Shown one piece after another: positions 12,860 through 24,817 of a DNA stretch of 64,000 nucleotides (position 1 is its first letter; each line of letters begins with the position of its first letter). Under the pieces are notes generated by a model. It ran no database searches and was not told the origin of the DNA. It worked only from the letters and a program-made list of their open reading frames with translations. A program made the position numbers and the translations under genes. This stretch comes from Penium margaritaceum (lineage: Eukaryota; Streptophyta; Zygnematophyceae; Desmidiales; Peniaceae). Location: the NCBI GenBank assembly GCA_023375785.1, contig SZWC01006863.1:6762-70761 (forward strand), read 5' to 3'.

Positions 12860-13482
12860 CGAAATTCAAACTAAAAAGGTGAGGGGATGTGCCTCTCGGT
12901 ACGGTATAGAGAGTGGTGCAAATTCACCGCGTGCACTACTGTTGTAGTCGGCCCTGAAGGCACTGGTGTACTGACCATGGTCAGAGCCCACGTGCGGACG
13001 CACCTCGTGCCGAAAGTCCCGCTGATGGTGCTGTGAAGCTGCTACAATCGAGGTGCGTGCGGACGAAGGCACTTTATTCCACATGAGGCCAGAAGTGGAC
13101 CTCAACCCCGGAACAAGGAAAACACTCCAGGGACCAAGGCTGCCATGGTTAGAGTGGTTGCCGTCAATGTATTCGACACAACAGGTGCGGGTGCGTCAGT
13201 TGTGACAAGGTTGTTGAAAGAAGGAGGGGGTGCAGAAACAATGAGTGGTGGTCCCATGCTGATTTTAGGGTTATTGTTGAATAAATGACAGTGATCGATC
13301 GAGGCACCGGCGCATGTGGACGTAAGCTACATGCTATGGGCAAAGCCATAGCCGCAAGTACAACATATGTGATTTCTTCTACCGCCACTAGGTCAAGGGA
13401 ACGCCGCCGCGGTGGACCCACCCCGGATCGAAGATGGAAGGAGAGAGATTCTCCCCCCATTGCGATAGGCGTGGGTATCCTT

Positions 13483-13494
13483 GCTCTGATACCA
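13483..13494 (-). other. Primer binding site of element E
   Basis: GCTCTGATACCA on the plus strand, which is TGGTATCAGAGC in element orientation and complementary to the acceptor 3' end of plant initiator tRNA-Met. It sits directly against the 5' LTR, as in Ty1/copia elements. Confidence 0.85.
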
Positions 13495-14127
13495 GTAGGT
13501 GGCAGATGGTTGCTGGTGCAGCACATGTAGCAAGCAAGAAAGCAATATGCACGCTCATGACACCATGGATTGCAAAAGCTCAGTCCTTGGTGGCTCAAAA
13601 TCTTAGAACAACAGTTGAAGAGGGAGTCCCAGTACAGCAAGATGTTAGTAGTTGGTTGATCGGGCCACCAACGTGAATCACTTCAGATGGAGCTTGATCA
13701 CCATCCGAGGATCAAACCTAACTAGGAGGCAGCGTGACGTCGGTGGTTACTCACACTTCGGAATACACCAGGAGTGTGGTCATGTAGGATGAGCAGCCCG
13801 ACATCACATCTCAATAGTCCTACCTAAAACATGCATATCCAGAACGCAACTAACCACATTAAGCACATTGTCTACGAGCGCATGTGGACGCATGTCTCCC
13901 TACACTGTTTTCTCTAATGCGTGCTGAGCATAAAGCAAACATGCTCTTGAGCACAACTGAAATTGACGTTGTGGGTGCCATTCTTGCACTTGGCTGAGAC
14001 GCAAACGGTGCATGGTCCATGTATATGCACCTTGAGCTTTACTTCAGTTTAGTCACCTGCAGTCAAATGATAAGTGTGTGAGAATTAAGTCAAGAGGTCA
14101 CTTGCGTGTCTAACACCCGTCACCAAC
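13495..14127 (-). repeat. 5' LTR of element E
   Basis: Homologous to 3458-4137 and bounded on the left by the primer site. Its right end, near ACCAAC at 14122-14127, corresponds to the ACCAACA end of the other copy. The two copies are clearly diverged. Confidence 0.7.
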
Positions 14128-14492
14128 CACCGGTCGACAGCGTGACGCCGGCGGTTTCTCACTCTGGAATAACAGGGAATATGGTCCCGTAGGATAATCA
14201 ACCCAGTGTTACACTTCAACAGTCCGATCTAAACATGCATAGCAGAAATGCAAAAAGTCACATCAACCACGATCATATGTGGATGCATGACTCTCTGAGA
14301 TGTGATGCTAAATGTTTGCTAAGCAGATCCTCAGCGTGTTCTGCCAAAAACAGTAACTATGATCTCAAGCACAGCTCAACATGACGTTGCATGCACCAAT
14401 CTTACACTCGACTGAGATGCAAGTGGTGCGTGGTCCATCAAGGAGGAGAGCAGAGTCCAAAGCACACTTGCGTGTCTTACAGCCATAACCAA
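14128..14492 (-). repeat. Extra truncated LTR copy of the element E family
   Basis: From about 14132 the sequence restarts within the LTR (GACAGCGTGACGCCGGCGG, then TAAACATGCAT) and runs to CTTACAGCCATAACCAAT. It is the same family as 13495-14127, in the same orientation and directly abutting, but lacks about the first 230 bases. Tandem LTR remnants of this kind can arise by recombination between elements. Confidence 0.65.
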
Positions 14493-14748
14493 TAATGACC
14501 TCCAGCACTATGGGATCCCTTGGTCTGTCCCAAATGTGGATGTGGGTTCCGGGGGAGTTGTCTTTATGTTCCATGCGTTGTTCCTTAAGGGGCCAGTAGG
14601 CCATATTGATTATGTGCCCCAGTGAGTAGCCACCATCAATGTTTGCCGCATGCTCAGCCTCAACCCCCGGGTGGTAGCGTGGCCTTGGCGTGCGAGATGC
14701 ATGAGCGAGGCTCACGCTCAACAATGTGCTCAACTCCACCTTCCCATC
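14493..14748. other. Spacer between elements E and A; left target duplication of A
   Basis: An open minus-strand stretch (14739-14500) includes GGYSLGHIINMAYWPLKEQR, but no family is recognised. The last five bases, CCATC (14744-14748), are repeated at 23915-23919 and form the target-site duplication of element A. Confidence 0.5.
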
Positions 14749-15601
14749 AGCTAGAAAACCTAAGCAGCAGGTTGGGGCAGCAGCGATGTTGATGCAGCGT
14801 GCGGGCTTCCACGCTCGTTGCTTAAGTCTGCTGCCCCCTCGGTCTGCTGCTCTAGAGTCTAAGTCTGGAAGCTCTGGGTTTGTTACTCAGAAACGTGTGC
14901 CCCAGTGTAAGCGCCAGAAAGCAGCTGAAAACTGAAAGTGACTGATTAGGAATGAAGAATGAGCAACAATGGGAGACCCCTCCAAGTTCTAGCTCCCCCC
15001 CACTAGTGTAGAACTTGTTACTCAGCTAACCAGCCAATCAGAAAATAGACCTAGATCTATTTTCTGGCAGGCAGGGTTTTCTCGGTGAGCCCTGCCACAC
15101 GCTCGACAGCCAAAAACCCGGGCGTCGTCCGTCTTACCTGAAAACTGGACCATACCATAATACCGACGCCGCGAACGCAGTCGTGCGGTTAGAATCAGCT
15201 AGAAAAAAAACAGCAAGGAGTTATGACTGCCCGAACCAAGGCAACGCCTATGGCAATCAGCGATGCCAAACAAGGCCATACATCTGGAGACATGGACCCT
15301 AGGCACTGCATGATGCTGCAGATGTAATACCACAACCAGACACAGCGCTAGGTGCATGCAAACAGCATCTGCAATGGCAGTGACCGCCGGCGGCCTGATC
15401 GCCGAGGAGGCCTGCCGATGGAGCTGAGCGCATCGCCAGAGGGAGGAGGCTCCAGCGAAGGGTGAGTGGGCCTCAGCGTGCGTCGGCTCCACCGAGCGAC
15501 ACTCCAACGGCGTCAAGTCTCGCCGTCAGTCATCTGGACGCCGATGTACACAAGCTGAGAGTACACAACAGAGTACAATGAGAGATGCACGAAAACCAAC
15601 A
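14749..15601 (-). repeat. 3' LTR of element A
   Basis: 853 bases, starting TGTTGGTTTTCGTGC in element orientation. It aligns end to end with 22842-23914 once the assembly echo is discounted. On its right is CTCTCCC, which is the polypurine tract of the element read in reverse. Confidence 0.88.
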
Positions 15602-17639
15602 CTCTCCCATGACTCAGAGGTGTAGTGCACATGTACGGGCAGAGACACAGTGAACGACCAAACTCCCCCAGGCCAAGCATAAATGCAAGCAGGGACATAG
15701 AGAGTCACTCACAAACGCATGCCAACTGAACTCACTGCCTTCTTGAACGTGTCGCACTTCAGTGCCTTGGTCAAGAAGTCAGCCAACTACCGTGCTGTCT
15801 CAACCCACATGATGTTGATGCTACCGTCATGCAACAACGAACGCACATAGTCATACTCAATGTTGATGTGCTTTGTGCATGTGTGATGCACGCCGTCATT
15901 GTCGGTGATGGCCATGGCACTGTCATTGTCACAATGCAACGTGATGGATGCGACAGACTGACGCAACTCGGACAACAGACGACGCAATCACACACTCTCA
16001 CACGCACCTGAGCCAAGAGCAACGTACTCAGCCTCAGTAGTGCTGCGTGCAATACACCCCTGCTTGCCACTGTGCCATGACACAGTTGTGCCGCCAATCA
16101 GAAAGATCCAGCCTGTGCGACTCTTACCGTCCGGACTACCGGCCCAGTCACTATCGATGCAGCCCGCCGCGACAACAGATGGCTGATGGCGGAACATGAG
16201 ACCTTGTCGAGGAGTCAAGACGACATAGCGTAGTACTTGGATCGCGGCCACGTAGTGGAGGTATCGCGGCTCTTGAGAAAACTGGGCCAAGAGGTTGACA
16301 ACGAACGTGATGTCTGGGCGCGTCGTCCTCGCCAGGAACATCAGTGATCTGATGACTCACAGGTACATGGTCACGTCAACTGGCTCCCCCACAATAGCTG
16401 GGTCAGGACTCTTCAGCTTCACCTGACCGTCGGGTGACATGGGTGAGGATGCGCTCGGCACTAGTGGCAGGTCCTCCGCAAAGCGGACGGACAGCGTCTG
16501 CACATAGGCAGCCTGGTGGATGTGCAGGACGCCCAGGGAGCGATCATGCTCAAGCTCCATGCCCAGGAAGACTCTAGCAGATCCGAGATCCTTCATCTGA
16601 TAGGCGGCGTGCAGCAAGTCCTTGACACGCTGGATGGCAGCCGTGTCTAGCGATGCAATGAGGAGATCGTCGATGTAAACCAGAACAGGTGTGAAAGTCT
16701 GGCCTCACGGACAGACAAATAGTGTGGGGTCAGCGGTGCTACGTTGGAGCCCACCACGAAGGAGCGTGCTGCTGATTTCTTGGTTCCAGCACCGAGGCGA
16801 CTGCTTCAGGCCATACAGGGCCATACGCAGTCGCCAGACTCTCCCAGTGCCATCTTCGAAGCCTAGGGGCTGCACCATGTAGAGCTCCTCACCGTCCAGT
16901 GGACCATGGAGAAAGGTGTTGCTCACATCCATCTGATACAGCTCCCACCCATGCTGAGCGACCAGGCTGAAGAGCGCCCGGCTAGTGGAGAACCGGCCAA
17001 CTGGGGCAAAAATTTGGTCGTAGTCGACCCCAGGAATCTGGGCAAACCCCTAGGCTTTAAGGCGGGCCTTGTACTTGTCCAAGGACCCGTCGAGCTTCCA
17101 CTTGCGCCAAAAGACCCACTTGGCGCCAATGGCCTTCCGACCTAAAGGGAGGTCGACGAGGTCGTACACATGGTGTTGTTGGATAGTTGTGACCTCATCG
17201 ATGCATGCAACGTCCCACTATGCGGCCTCAGGAGATGCTCGTGCCGCGCGTAGTGTGGTTGGGTTCTCCAGACATGCTGTGGAGCGGACTTAGAGAGCGT
17301 GTGCATCTCGAGCCCCAGGTGGGATGCGCGTGAGTACAGCCACGACAGCGTGCCCATGCTCGTGATGAAAGCATGGCGTAGCCCAATGCGGAGCCCGGGT
17401 GAAGGTCTGCAATGATGGCCGAGGTGGTCAAGCCGAGGGCCTTGGTGCCAGGGTCCCCACTCACGACAGTGGAAGTGGACAGGATACATGGGGCCACGGG
17501 GGGTCGAGGGGCCACGGAGCGCGGTGCGACGGTCTGTGCGCTCACCGACGGTCTGGGTCGGAGGCTGCCGCCTGGGCAACGTATGTAGCATGGCAGGGAA
17601 GGCGATGGCACTGAGTCCGACGGGCCAACGGAGGCGGAC

Positions 17640-18090
17640 GGGGTTGCTGCCCCGGAGGGGCCGGCAGATGCGATCGGAGCTGCTGGCCCGGAGGGGCCAG
17701 CGGGAGCGATAGGAGCTGCTGGCCCGGAGGGGCGAGCGGACGCAACTGGGGCTGCCGGCCCGAAGGGTTCGGCGGGTGCGACTGGGGCTGCCGGCCCGGA
17801 GGGACCAGCGGACGCGACTGGGGCTGATGGCCCGGAGGGACCAGCGGACGCAACTGGGGCTGCTGGCACAAAGGGACCAGTGGACGCGACTGGGGCTGCC
17901 GGGTCAGAGGGACCAGTGGACACGACTGGGGCTGTCAGCTCGGAGGGACCAGCGGACGCGACTGGGGCTGTCGGCCCGGAGGGTTCGGCGAATGCGACAA
18001 GGGCTGCCGGCCCGGAGGGACTAGCGGACGCGACTGGGGTTGCTGGCCCAGAGGGACCAGCGGACGCGATTGGGCCTGCCAGCTAAGAGG
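17640..18090 (-). repeat. 36-bp tandem repeat (12-residue units) in the element A linker
   Basis: About twelve imperfect 36-bp units encode GPSGPAAPVASA-like 12-residue repeats on the coding strand. They lie between integrase and reverse transcriptase, where copia polyproteins often carry a variable proline-rich linker. The opposite strand is also open through most of the array (RRDQRTRLGL-like), a by-product of the GC-rich unit. Confidence 0.8.
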
Positions 18091-21000
18091 GACTAACAGA
18101 TGTGTCACCCGGAAGCGGTAGGACGGAGGACGGACTCACCACTCCCCCACGCGACGGGATAGACACGGACAAGCCGAAGCAAATGAGGTCGCGGGGAAAC
18201 AGGTCCTCGAAGAAGAGGGCATCCCGGCACTTGACAATGCAGTGCCGGGAGGAATCCCCTAAGCGCCAGGCCTTGGACTGACGAGAGATACCAAAGAAGG
18301 TGCAGGGACGTCTGCGGGGGGCGAGCATGCAGCCCTGTTACGCGGCGAGCAGCCACACAATGGCCACGCAGCCCCAGACGCGAGTCGGGCGGAGGTCAGC
18401 GCGCTGACCGCACCAATTCTGGTACGGCGTGGACTGGCAGGGAAGGGGACCGTGGGGAATCCGGTTCCAAACCCAGGTCATATAGGCCATGGCTTCAAAC
18501 TAGAAGTCATCGGAGAGACCGGACTCGACCCGCATGGTGCGGATGGCGTCGGCCATGGTACGGTTCCACCGTTCGGAGACGCCGTTCCGGGCGGGTGTGT
18601 AGGACGCGGATGTCTAATGGTGGATCCCGCGGGAGGCGAGAAAGGTCATGGCCTCACCCATGTACTCACCACCACGATCGGAGTGAAAGCGGCGAAGAGA
18701 GCGGCCAAACTCGCGCTCCGCGAGGACAAGCCATTCCTGGATGGCTCGGGCGACATCGCTCTTCTGCCGGAAGCAGAAGACCCAGGGGTAGCGAGAATAC
18801 TCTTCACTGAGGGTGAGGACATAGCGGCCGTGCTCGTTGACGCACTCGGTGGGGAGAGGGCCCATGACGTTGGAATGGACAAGGTCAAGAGGGGCGGACA
18901 CACTGGAGGAAGACAAAGGGTATGTGGACCGTTGCATTTTCCCTTGAGCGCTATCAATGCACTCGGTGGGGCACCGGAGGGGGAAAGTCTCCAGGTCAAG
19001 GCCCTTGGCCGGCCGGGTGCGGAGCATGCTGTCTACGGCGGGAGAGTGGACGTGGCAGAGGCGGCGGTGCAAGAGGCGAGGGTGCTGAGGAGAAAGCGTA
19101 CTGGTGACAAACACATGGCCTGTGGCGGCCGGCTACGAGAAGGAGAGGCGAGGTACATGCCACAGGTTACCACGAGCGGTGTCGTGTAGTACGACAAGAC
19201 CAGACGGACGTAGCGACACAGTTCCAACACCACGTGAGTGCACAACTTCCATGATCATGCGGTCAAAGGCAGTGACGGACAGGAGGCTGAGCTTGAGACC
19301 AGGGACAAAGAGGACATCGGTCAGAAAGACGTCACCAGAAGGACCAGGGAAACGAACGACGCCAACACCACGGACAGGCAAGATCTGTCCGGAGCCTGTC
19401 CGGACACCGGAGATATTGCGAACAAGACCAAGCATACTAAAGGCCTCACGAGAGGCCGTCATATGATGCGTGGCCCTAGACTCGATGATCTAGGTTTCGG
19501 CAGGGTCCTGGATCGTGGTCGCCAGTTCGCTAACAGTCACATGGCAACAAGCAAGGGATGCGGACGCGGTGGAAGGACGCGCGAACTGAGACTGCCAATC
19601 ATCAATCCATGCAACGTCGTCATGGGAAGGGGAGGCAGCGGCCATGGGGGACGACAAGACAGACGAGGAAACGGGACACGACCGTAGCTCAATCTCAGTC
19701 ATGCCGGGCTGGGCAGGAGAGCAGGAAGTGATGCAACTCGTACTTCCCTGGGGAGGAGGGCGAGGCAGGCCGAGCAGGAGTGCGATGAACTGCTCCAACT
19801 GACGCTCACAGGAGGACGCCCCGGGAGTGTAGATGGAGTGCGGGGTGATGGCACCGGAGCCCGGGTAGAAGGAGGACTGTGTCGGCGCCGATTGCTGCGG
19901 TGCTGGTGTCGGCTGGAATAGCGAAGCAACCGGAGTGGTGGAGCTACTGGATGAGGCCAAAGTGTCAGAGTCAGCGACAGCTACGGCAGCAAAGGAGAGA
20001 CGGCACTCCCACTTGCGACGCATGGTGGCGATGACGCGCGCCTCGTCCGTCGGTAGAGGGTACGTGTACCACTTGTGCCCGGGCTAGCCACAATTGTGGC
20101 AGGCCGAGCCTCCACCGCTGGACCCGGTTGACGACCGGTACTGCTGATGTTGCTGACCCTTGCCTTTCTTGTTCCGATGCTTCTTCTTCCCCGACGACGA
20201 TGAGGTAGCTGCGACGGGGGAGGCGACGGCCACGAAGGCGACGGCAGGGGAGGCGAGAGCCTCCGTGCACTGGAGGCGGGATTGTAGACAAGCTTCCTCA
20301 ATCCGGAGGAAGAGCTCGTATGCCCAGGGCATGAGGGTGCCCTGGGTCACTATGGTGGAGAGGACGTCGTGAGAGTAGTGGACGAAGACGACCGTGCATG
20401 CGTCGGTGGCACCGCGTTTGATGGTGAGGAGCGCGGCCAGAGGGGGTGGGGCAGAGGTCTCGAGGCAACGAAGGATGTCCTCCGCCCGCTACCAGTAGGA
20501 GGTGACCGTCGCGGTCTCCTCCATGTGCAGGGAGTTGAACTCCCGGAGCAGGCGGCTGGTCTCAGCCTCGCTGGATAGGCGATGGGGACGACTGAGGACG
20601 TGCTACGCGTTTGCATGGTCTGGGGTGGCGTCAGCGGTGAAATTGCCTAAGAAGGGCTCAAGGGCAAGGCGGGAAACCGGAGGGGCGACAGGGACTAGAG
20701 CACGGACGGCACGACTAGCGTCATATAACTGGTCGGCCAGGGTGACGTCATACGGCAGGGTGTAGTATGCCCACAGGCCCTCACCCTGTGCCTAGATTTG
20801 GAAGCTGAGCTCCCAGCTCCAAAATTGCTCGCCGGCCTGAAGCGGCGGTGACGGCGTCTCAAATTCCTTTTGCCTGCGGCCGGCACCCAGAGTGGGGCCA
20901 AGGACGGAGGTCACTGTCTGTCGCTGGCGCTGAGTCTGCTACTGCATCAGGTAGTGCGTGGCAACAGACACAGCTGGGTTGGCGTACCCTAGAGGGATGA

Positions 21001-21119
21001 AGGATGGCGGCACACTGGTGGCTCTCCGAGAGACCAACGGCTGTAGTGCCGCAAGCTGCTACGTCAAGGCGACAAGCTATTGCTGAAGAGCAGCGAGGGG
21101 GTCAGGGTTGTCGCCAACG

Positions 21120-22540
21120 ACGCCAGAGGAGTGCTGCCGCTGCTGCTATTGCTACTGCTGCTTCTACTGCCACTGCTTCTACTACTGCTGCTACTACTTC
21201 TGCTGCTAATGCTACTACTGCTGCTTCTACTGCTGTTGCTGCTTCTGCTGTTGCTGCTGTTCTTGCTGCTCTAGCTGCTATAGTTGTTGCTGGTGCTGCT
21301 GGTGCTGTTGCTTTTGCTGCTGCTGCTACTGTTGTTGCTGCTACGACTACTGCTGCTGTTGCTGCTGCTGCTGCACCCACTGCAAGAAAGGGGGGTGGGG
21401 GTCCCCCCAACAGAGGAGGATCCCTCCCTAGTATGGCTACCAGCCATGGTTTGATGCCCCTTTGTTATTTTTTGTTTCTTTGTTGTGCTGATGTTAGCAG
21501 TGATGTCCATTGAGGGCGGTGGACGTCCTGTCCACCCTAAGGTTTCCTTCCCCCTTGTCTTGCCCCCTTTCTTTTGTTTTTTTTCAGTTGATGATGCCAG
21601 TAGTGACGTTAGCAGTGACGTCAACAGTGGGATGCTGACGTCAGCACTGGCAGTTATTGGGGCCGCTACTACAGCAGCTGTTGCTGCTGCTGCTGCTGTT
21701 GTAGCTGCTGTTGCTACTGCTGCTGCTGCTGTTAGTGCTGTTGTTGGTGGTACTGCTACTACTGCTACTACAGTTGCTGCTGCTGCTACAACTGCTGCTG
21801 CTGCTGCTGTTGTAGCTGCTGATGTTGCAACTGTTGCTGTTGCTTCTACAACTGCTGCTACTGCTGCTGCTATTGTTACTACTACGGCTGCATTTGCAGC
21901 AGCAACTGCTACTACTACGGGCTGCTGCGGCTGCTGTGGCTGCTGCAGCAGCAAAGGCAGCTGTTGTGGCTGCGGCAGTGAAGCTGGTGGGATGGGGAAT
22001 TTTTTTTCCTTCTTTCGTCTGTCACAGCGGGCGGCTGCCCGCTGTTTGCTGCGAGCAGTGAGCTGTAGCTCGCTACCAGCGAGCTGTTGCTCATTGGCAA
22101 AGAGCTGCTGCCCACTCGCAACAGCGGGCTGCTGCTCGCTACTTGCTCGCTACGGGCAACTAGTAGTAGCAGGAGCTGCTGGCTGCTTCCGGCAGCTGCT
22201 CGCTACTGCTATTGTTGTAGCTAGCTGCTGTTGTGGCTGCTGTAGTTTGCTGCTGCTGTTGCTGCACGCTGCTGCAACTGCTGCTTGCCGCCGTTGCTTC
22301 TCGCTACTGCTACGGGCTGCTGCTGCAGGCTGCTGTTGCGGGCTGCTACTACTGCGAGGTGCTACTACGGGCTGCTACTGCTGCAAGCTGCTGCGAGCTA
22401 CTACTGCGAGCTGCTGCGAGCTCCTACTTCTGCCTACTACTGCTGCTACACGCAGGTGCTGCTGGCTGCTGCTACCACTGCTCGCTGCTATTACATGCGG
22501 CTGCCGCTGCTCCAGACTGTTGTTACTGCGTACTGGTGCC
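21120..22540. repeat. Trinucleotide-rich (GCT/ACT/GTT) leader of element A
   Basis: Two long stretches, 21125-21385 and 21655-22540, consist almost entirely of imperfect GCT/CTG, ACT and GTT triplets. They lie between the primer site and the start of gag. The 270-base unique spacer between them includes a run of TGACGT motifs (21604-21645). The open frames here (poly-Ala, poly-Leu, poly-Cys) follow from the repeat and are not treated as genes. Confidence 0.75.
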
Positions 22541-22829
22541 ATTCACTGTACCTGGGTGACGTTGCATCGTGCGTCGTCGCCCCCAGGTGTCGGACGCGGC
22601 CTGTCGTTCACCTCCTCGCGTCACGCGTGGCGGTCAGCGCTGCCGAAAAAAATCCAGTAGCATTTCCCCTGGCCCAGTGGCCGTGGGGAAAAATCTGACG
22701 CCGCCACCAGGTGGGTCAATGCTGCCGCAAGATATACGAAAGCATTCCCCTTGCACTGGCGCGTATGGGGGTCCGCCGGCGTTGTCTGGCACCTGTACGC
22801 CAATCTTCTGCTGCTGCTGCTACGCTCTG

Positions 22830-22841
22830 GCTCTGATACCA
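22830..22841 (-). other. Primer binding site of element A
   Basis: GCTCTGATACCA on the plus strand, directly against the 5' LTR at 22842. It is complementary to the 3' end of initiator tRNA-Met. Confidence 0.9.
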
Positions 22842-23914
22842 AGCTAGAAAACCTAGGTAGCAGGTTAGGGTAGCGGCGTTGTTGATGCACCGTGCGGGCT
22901 TCCACTCTCGTTGCTTAAGTCTGCTTCCCCCTCAGTCTGCTGCTCTAGAGTCCAAGTCTAGAAGCTTTGGGTTTAATACTCAGAAACGCGCGCGCCACTA
23001 TTAGCACCAGAAAGCAGCTGAAACTGAAAGTGACTGATTAGGAATGAAGAATGAGCAACAATGGGAGACCCCTCCAAGTTCTAGCTCCCCCCCACTAGTG
23101 TAGAACTTGTTACTCAGCTAACCAGCCAATCAGAAAATAGTCCTAGATCTATTTTCTAGCACGCAGGNTCAGTCTGCTGCTCTAGAGTCCAAGTCTAGAA
23201 GCTTTGGGTTTAATACTCAGAAACGCGCGCGCCACTATTAGCACCAGAAAGCAGCTGAAACTGAAAGTGACTGATTAGGAATGAAGAATGAGCAACAATG
23301 GGAGACCCCTCCAAGTTCTAGCTCCCCCCCACTAGTGTAGAACTTGTTACTCAGCTAACCAGCCAATCAGAAAATAGTCCTAGATCTATTTTCTAGCACG
23401 CAGGGTTTTCTCGGTGAGCCTTGACAGACGCCCGACAGCCCAAAACCCGGGCATCGTCCGTTTTGCCTGAAAACTGGACCGTACTACAGTTGCAAACGCA
23501 GTCGTGCGGTCACAATCAGCTAGAAAAATAGCAGCAAGGAGTTATGGCTGTCCGAACCCAGGCATTGCCTACGACAGTCAGCGATGCCAAACAAGGCCAT
23601 ACAGCTGGAGACATGGACCCTAGGCACCGTATGATGCTGCAGACGTAATGCCACAACCAGACACAGCGCTAGGTGCAAGCAGACAACATGTGCAGTGGCA
23701 GTGACCGCCGGCCGCCGAGGAGGCCTGCCGATGGAGCTAAGCGCATCGCCAGAGGGATGAGGCTCCAGCGAAGGGTGAGTGGGCCTCAGCGTGCGTCGGC
23801 TCCACCGAGCGACACTCCAGCGGCGTCAAGTCTCGCCGTCAGTCATCTGCACGCGGATGTACACAAGCCGAGAGGACACAACAGATTACAATGAGAGATG
23901 CACGAAAACCAACA
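22842..23914 (-). repeat. 5' LTR of element A (with assembly echo)
   Basis: The LTR partner of 14749-15601. It is 1073 bases as written, but 237 of these are the N at 23168 plus an exact repeat of the preceding bases, leaving about 836. It ends ACCAACA at 23914, followed by the CCATC target duplication. Confidence 0.88.
22932..23404. repeat. Assembly echo: exact 236-base duplication across a single N
   Basis: 22932-23167 and 23169-23404 read identically, separated by one N at 23168. The other LTR of the element has only one copy. Two overlapping contig ends placed side by side explain this best. Confidence 0.85.
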
Positions 23915-23919
23915 CCATC

Positions 23920-24810
23920 CTCATTCATTGTACCTCTTGGTTGCGATCTGACTTAGTACCACGGGCTTTCCATGGCATGTCCATCGTGGAGGTCACCCCA
24001 CAGTCCTGCTCACCTCCCGCTCCATTCCCTTGTGCATTTCTTAGGAACTATGCCGGGTTGTGCATTTGTGACTTGTGGAAAGTGATCGTTGTTGTACGTG
24101 AAGCACATAATTGCCTCACCGTCGCAACCACATGCAAAGCATTTATCTTGTCAAGATCGTTGTTGTACATGAAGCTCATCATCATTGGTAGCAACTGTCT
24201 CATTGACAGATGACGCAGTGGATTTGCCTATTCCGGCCACAACATAATTGGATTGGCCACTTTGAAGTGGTTAGGTTGCTTAGGTTGGTGAACAAGGGCA
24301 TGTACTGCATACACTCCCAGTGTCATGAGGTTTTACTTCCATGTTGGCTGAGCAACGGCGTTTTCTTAGTTGCAGGTACTTTGTTGAAGTGTGGTGCTCA
24401 ACCCCCAAGGGTGGCAGCGAGGCCTTATGTGAGTCACTCGTGTGGCATTATCAACCAAACACAAGAGGCAATAGCTTGTTATCTCACACTGTCCGACTTC
24501 ACAAGTTGTAAGCACACCATTCATCCATGGTGTTATTTCCCTCATCCCTTGGTGCTTTGCGCTGAACTTCTCACCCTCTACTAGCCCCCTCCGCTTCTTA
24601 TGGAAGAATTTTGAACTCAAGGTGCAGCCTGATGACTTTTTGGTTGAACATGAACATTGTAAGATGCTCTCACTTGTCAAAAGCGGCTCAAGCTCATTGT
24701 GTGCCGTAAGTGGATGAGAAGACTAGGAGAAGGTCAAGCTTGACGGACAAGCAACTCCAGTGAGTAATATGTGGAACTTGGCAAGGGGGGAAGGAACCAA
24801 GGGAAGGAGA
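23920..24810. other. Intergenic stretch, no recognised gene
   Basis: This lies to the right of element A. Short open frames occur on both strands, but none shows a family signature I can name. No repeats or RNA genes were recognised. Confidence 0.35.
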
Positions 24811-24817
24811 TTCTTAC

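Larger units (their letters stand above)
3458..14127 (-). mobile_element. Ty1/copia LTR element E, decayed and internally deleted
   Basis: Fossil LTR element on the minus strand. Related LTRs lie at about 3458-4137 and 13495-14127. A primer site complementary to the 3' end of initiator tRNA-Met (TGGTATCAGAGC in element orientation) abuts the right LTR at 13483-13494, and a polypurine tract abuts the left LTR just after 4137. Remnants in element order are a gag region with a zinc-knuckle-like motif (about 7300-6100), the end of a reverse transcriptase (about 5190-5030) and an RNase H (about 4870-4230). Integrase and most of the RT are absent. It is heavily broken, with many disruptions, and looks old because the LTRs differ widely. 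A duplicated segment and a DNA transposase lie between primer site and gag. Its ends were placed by comparing LTRs; no target-site duplication was established. Confidence 0.75.
14749..23914 (-). mobile_element. Ty1/copia LTR element A, full-length layout
   Basis: Fossil copia element on the minus strand, with a 5-bp target duplication CCATC on both sides. Its LTRs are 14749-15601 and 22842-23914; the second contains a 237-base assembly echo. The initiator tRNA-Met primer site is 22830-22841, and a polypurine tract lies just right of 15601. Domain order is copia-type: gag with a CCHC knuckle (about 20950-19490), protease region (19460-19130), integrase (about 19115-18100, including FHSDRGGEYMGEAM), a repetitive linker (18090-17640), reverse transcriptase (about 17150-16340) and RNase H (about 16340-15770). 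The coding region is broken, with about ten disruptions. The LTRs differ by roughly 7% by eye, so it is moderately old and younger than E. A 1.4-kb trinucleotide-rich leader lies between primer site and gag. Confidence 0.9.

Noticed and set aside
17776-18086. Arg-rich open frames on the plus strand
   Set aside because: They are the reverse reading of the 36-bp repeat in the linker of element A.
18452-19189. 245-codon plus-strand frame
   Set aside because: The opposite strand carries a clear copia integrase. This frame is its GC-driven shadow.
21004-22660. Long open frames rich in Ala, Leu or Cys
   Set aside because: They are open in several frames and on both strands because the sequence is made of triplets without stops. 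No domain or start context supports a gene.
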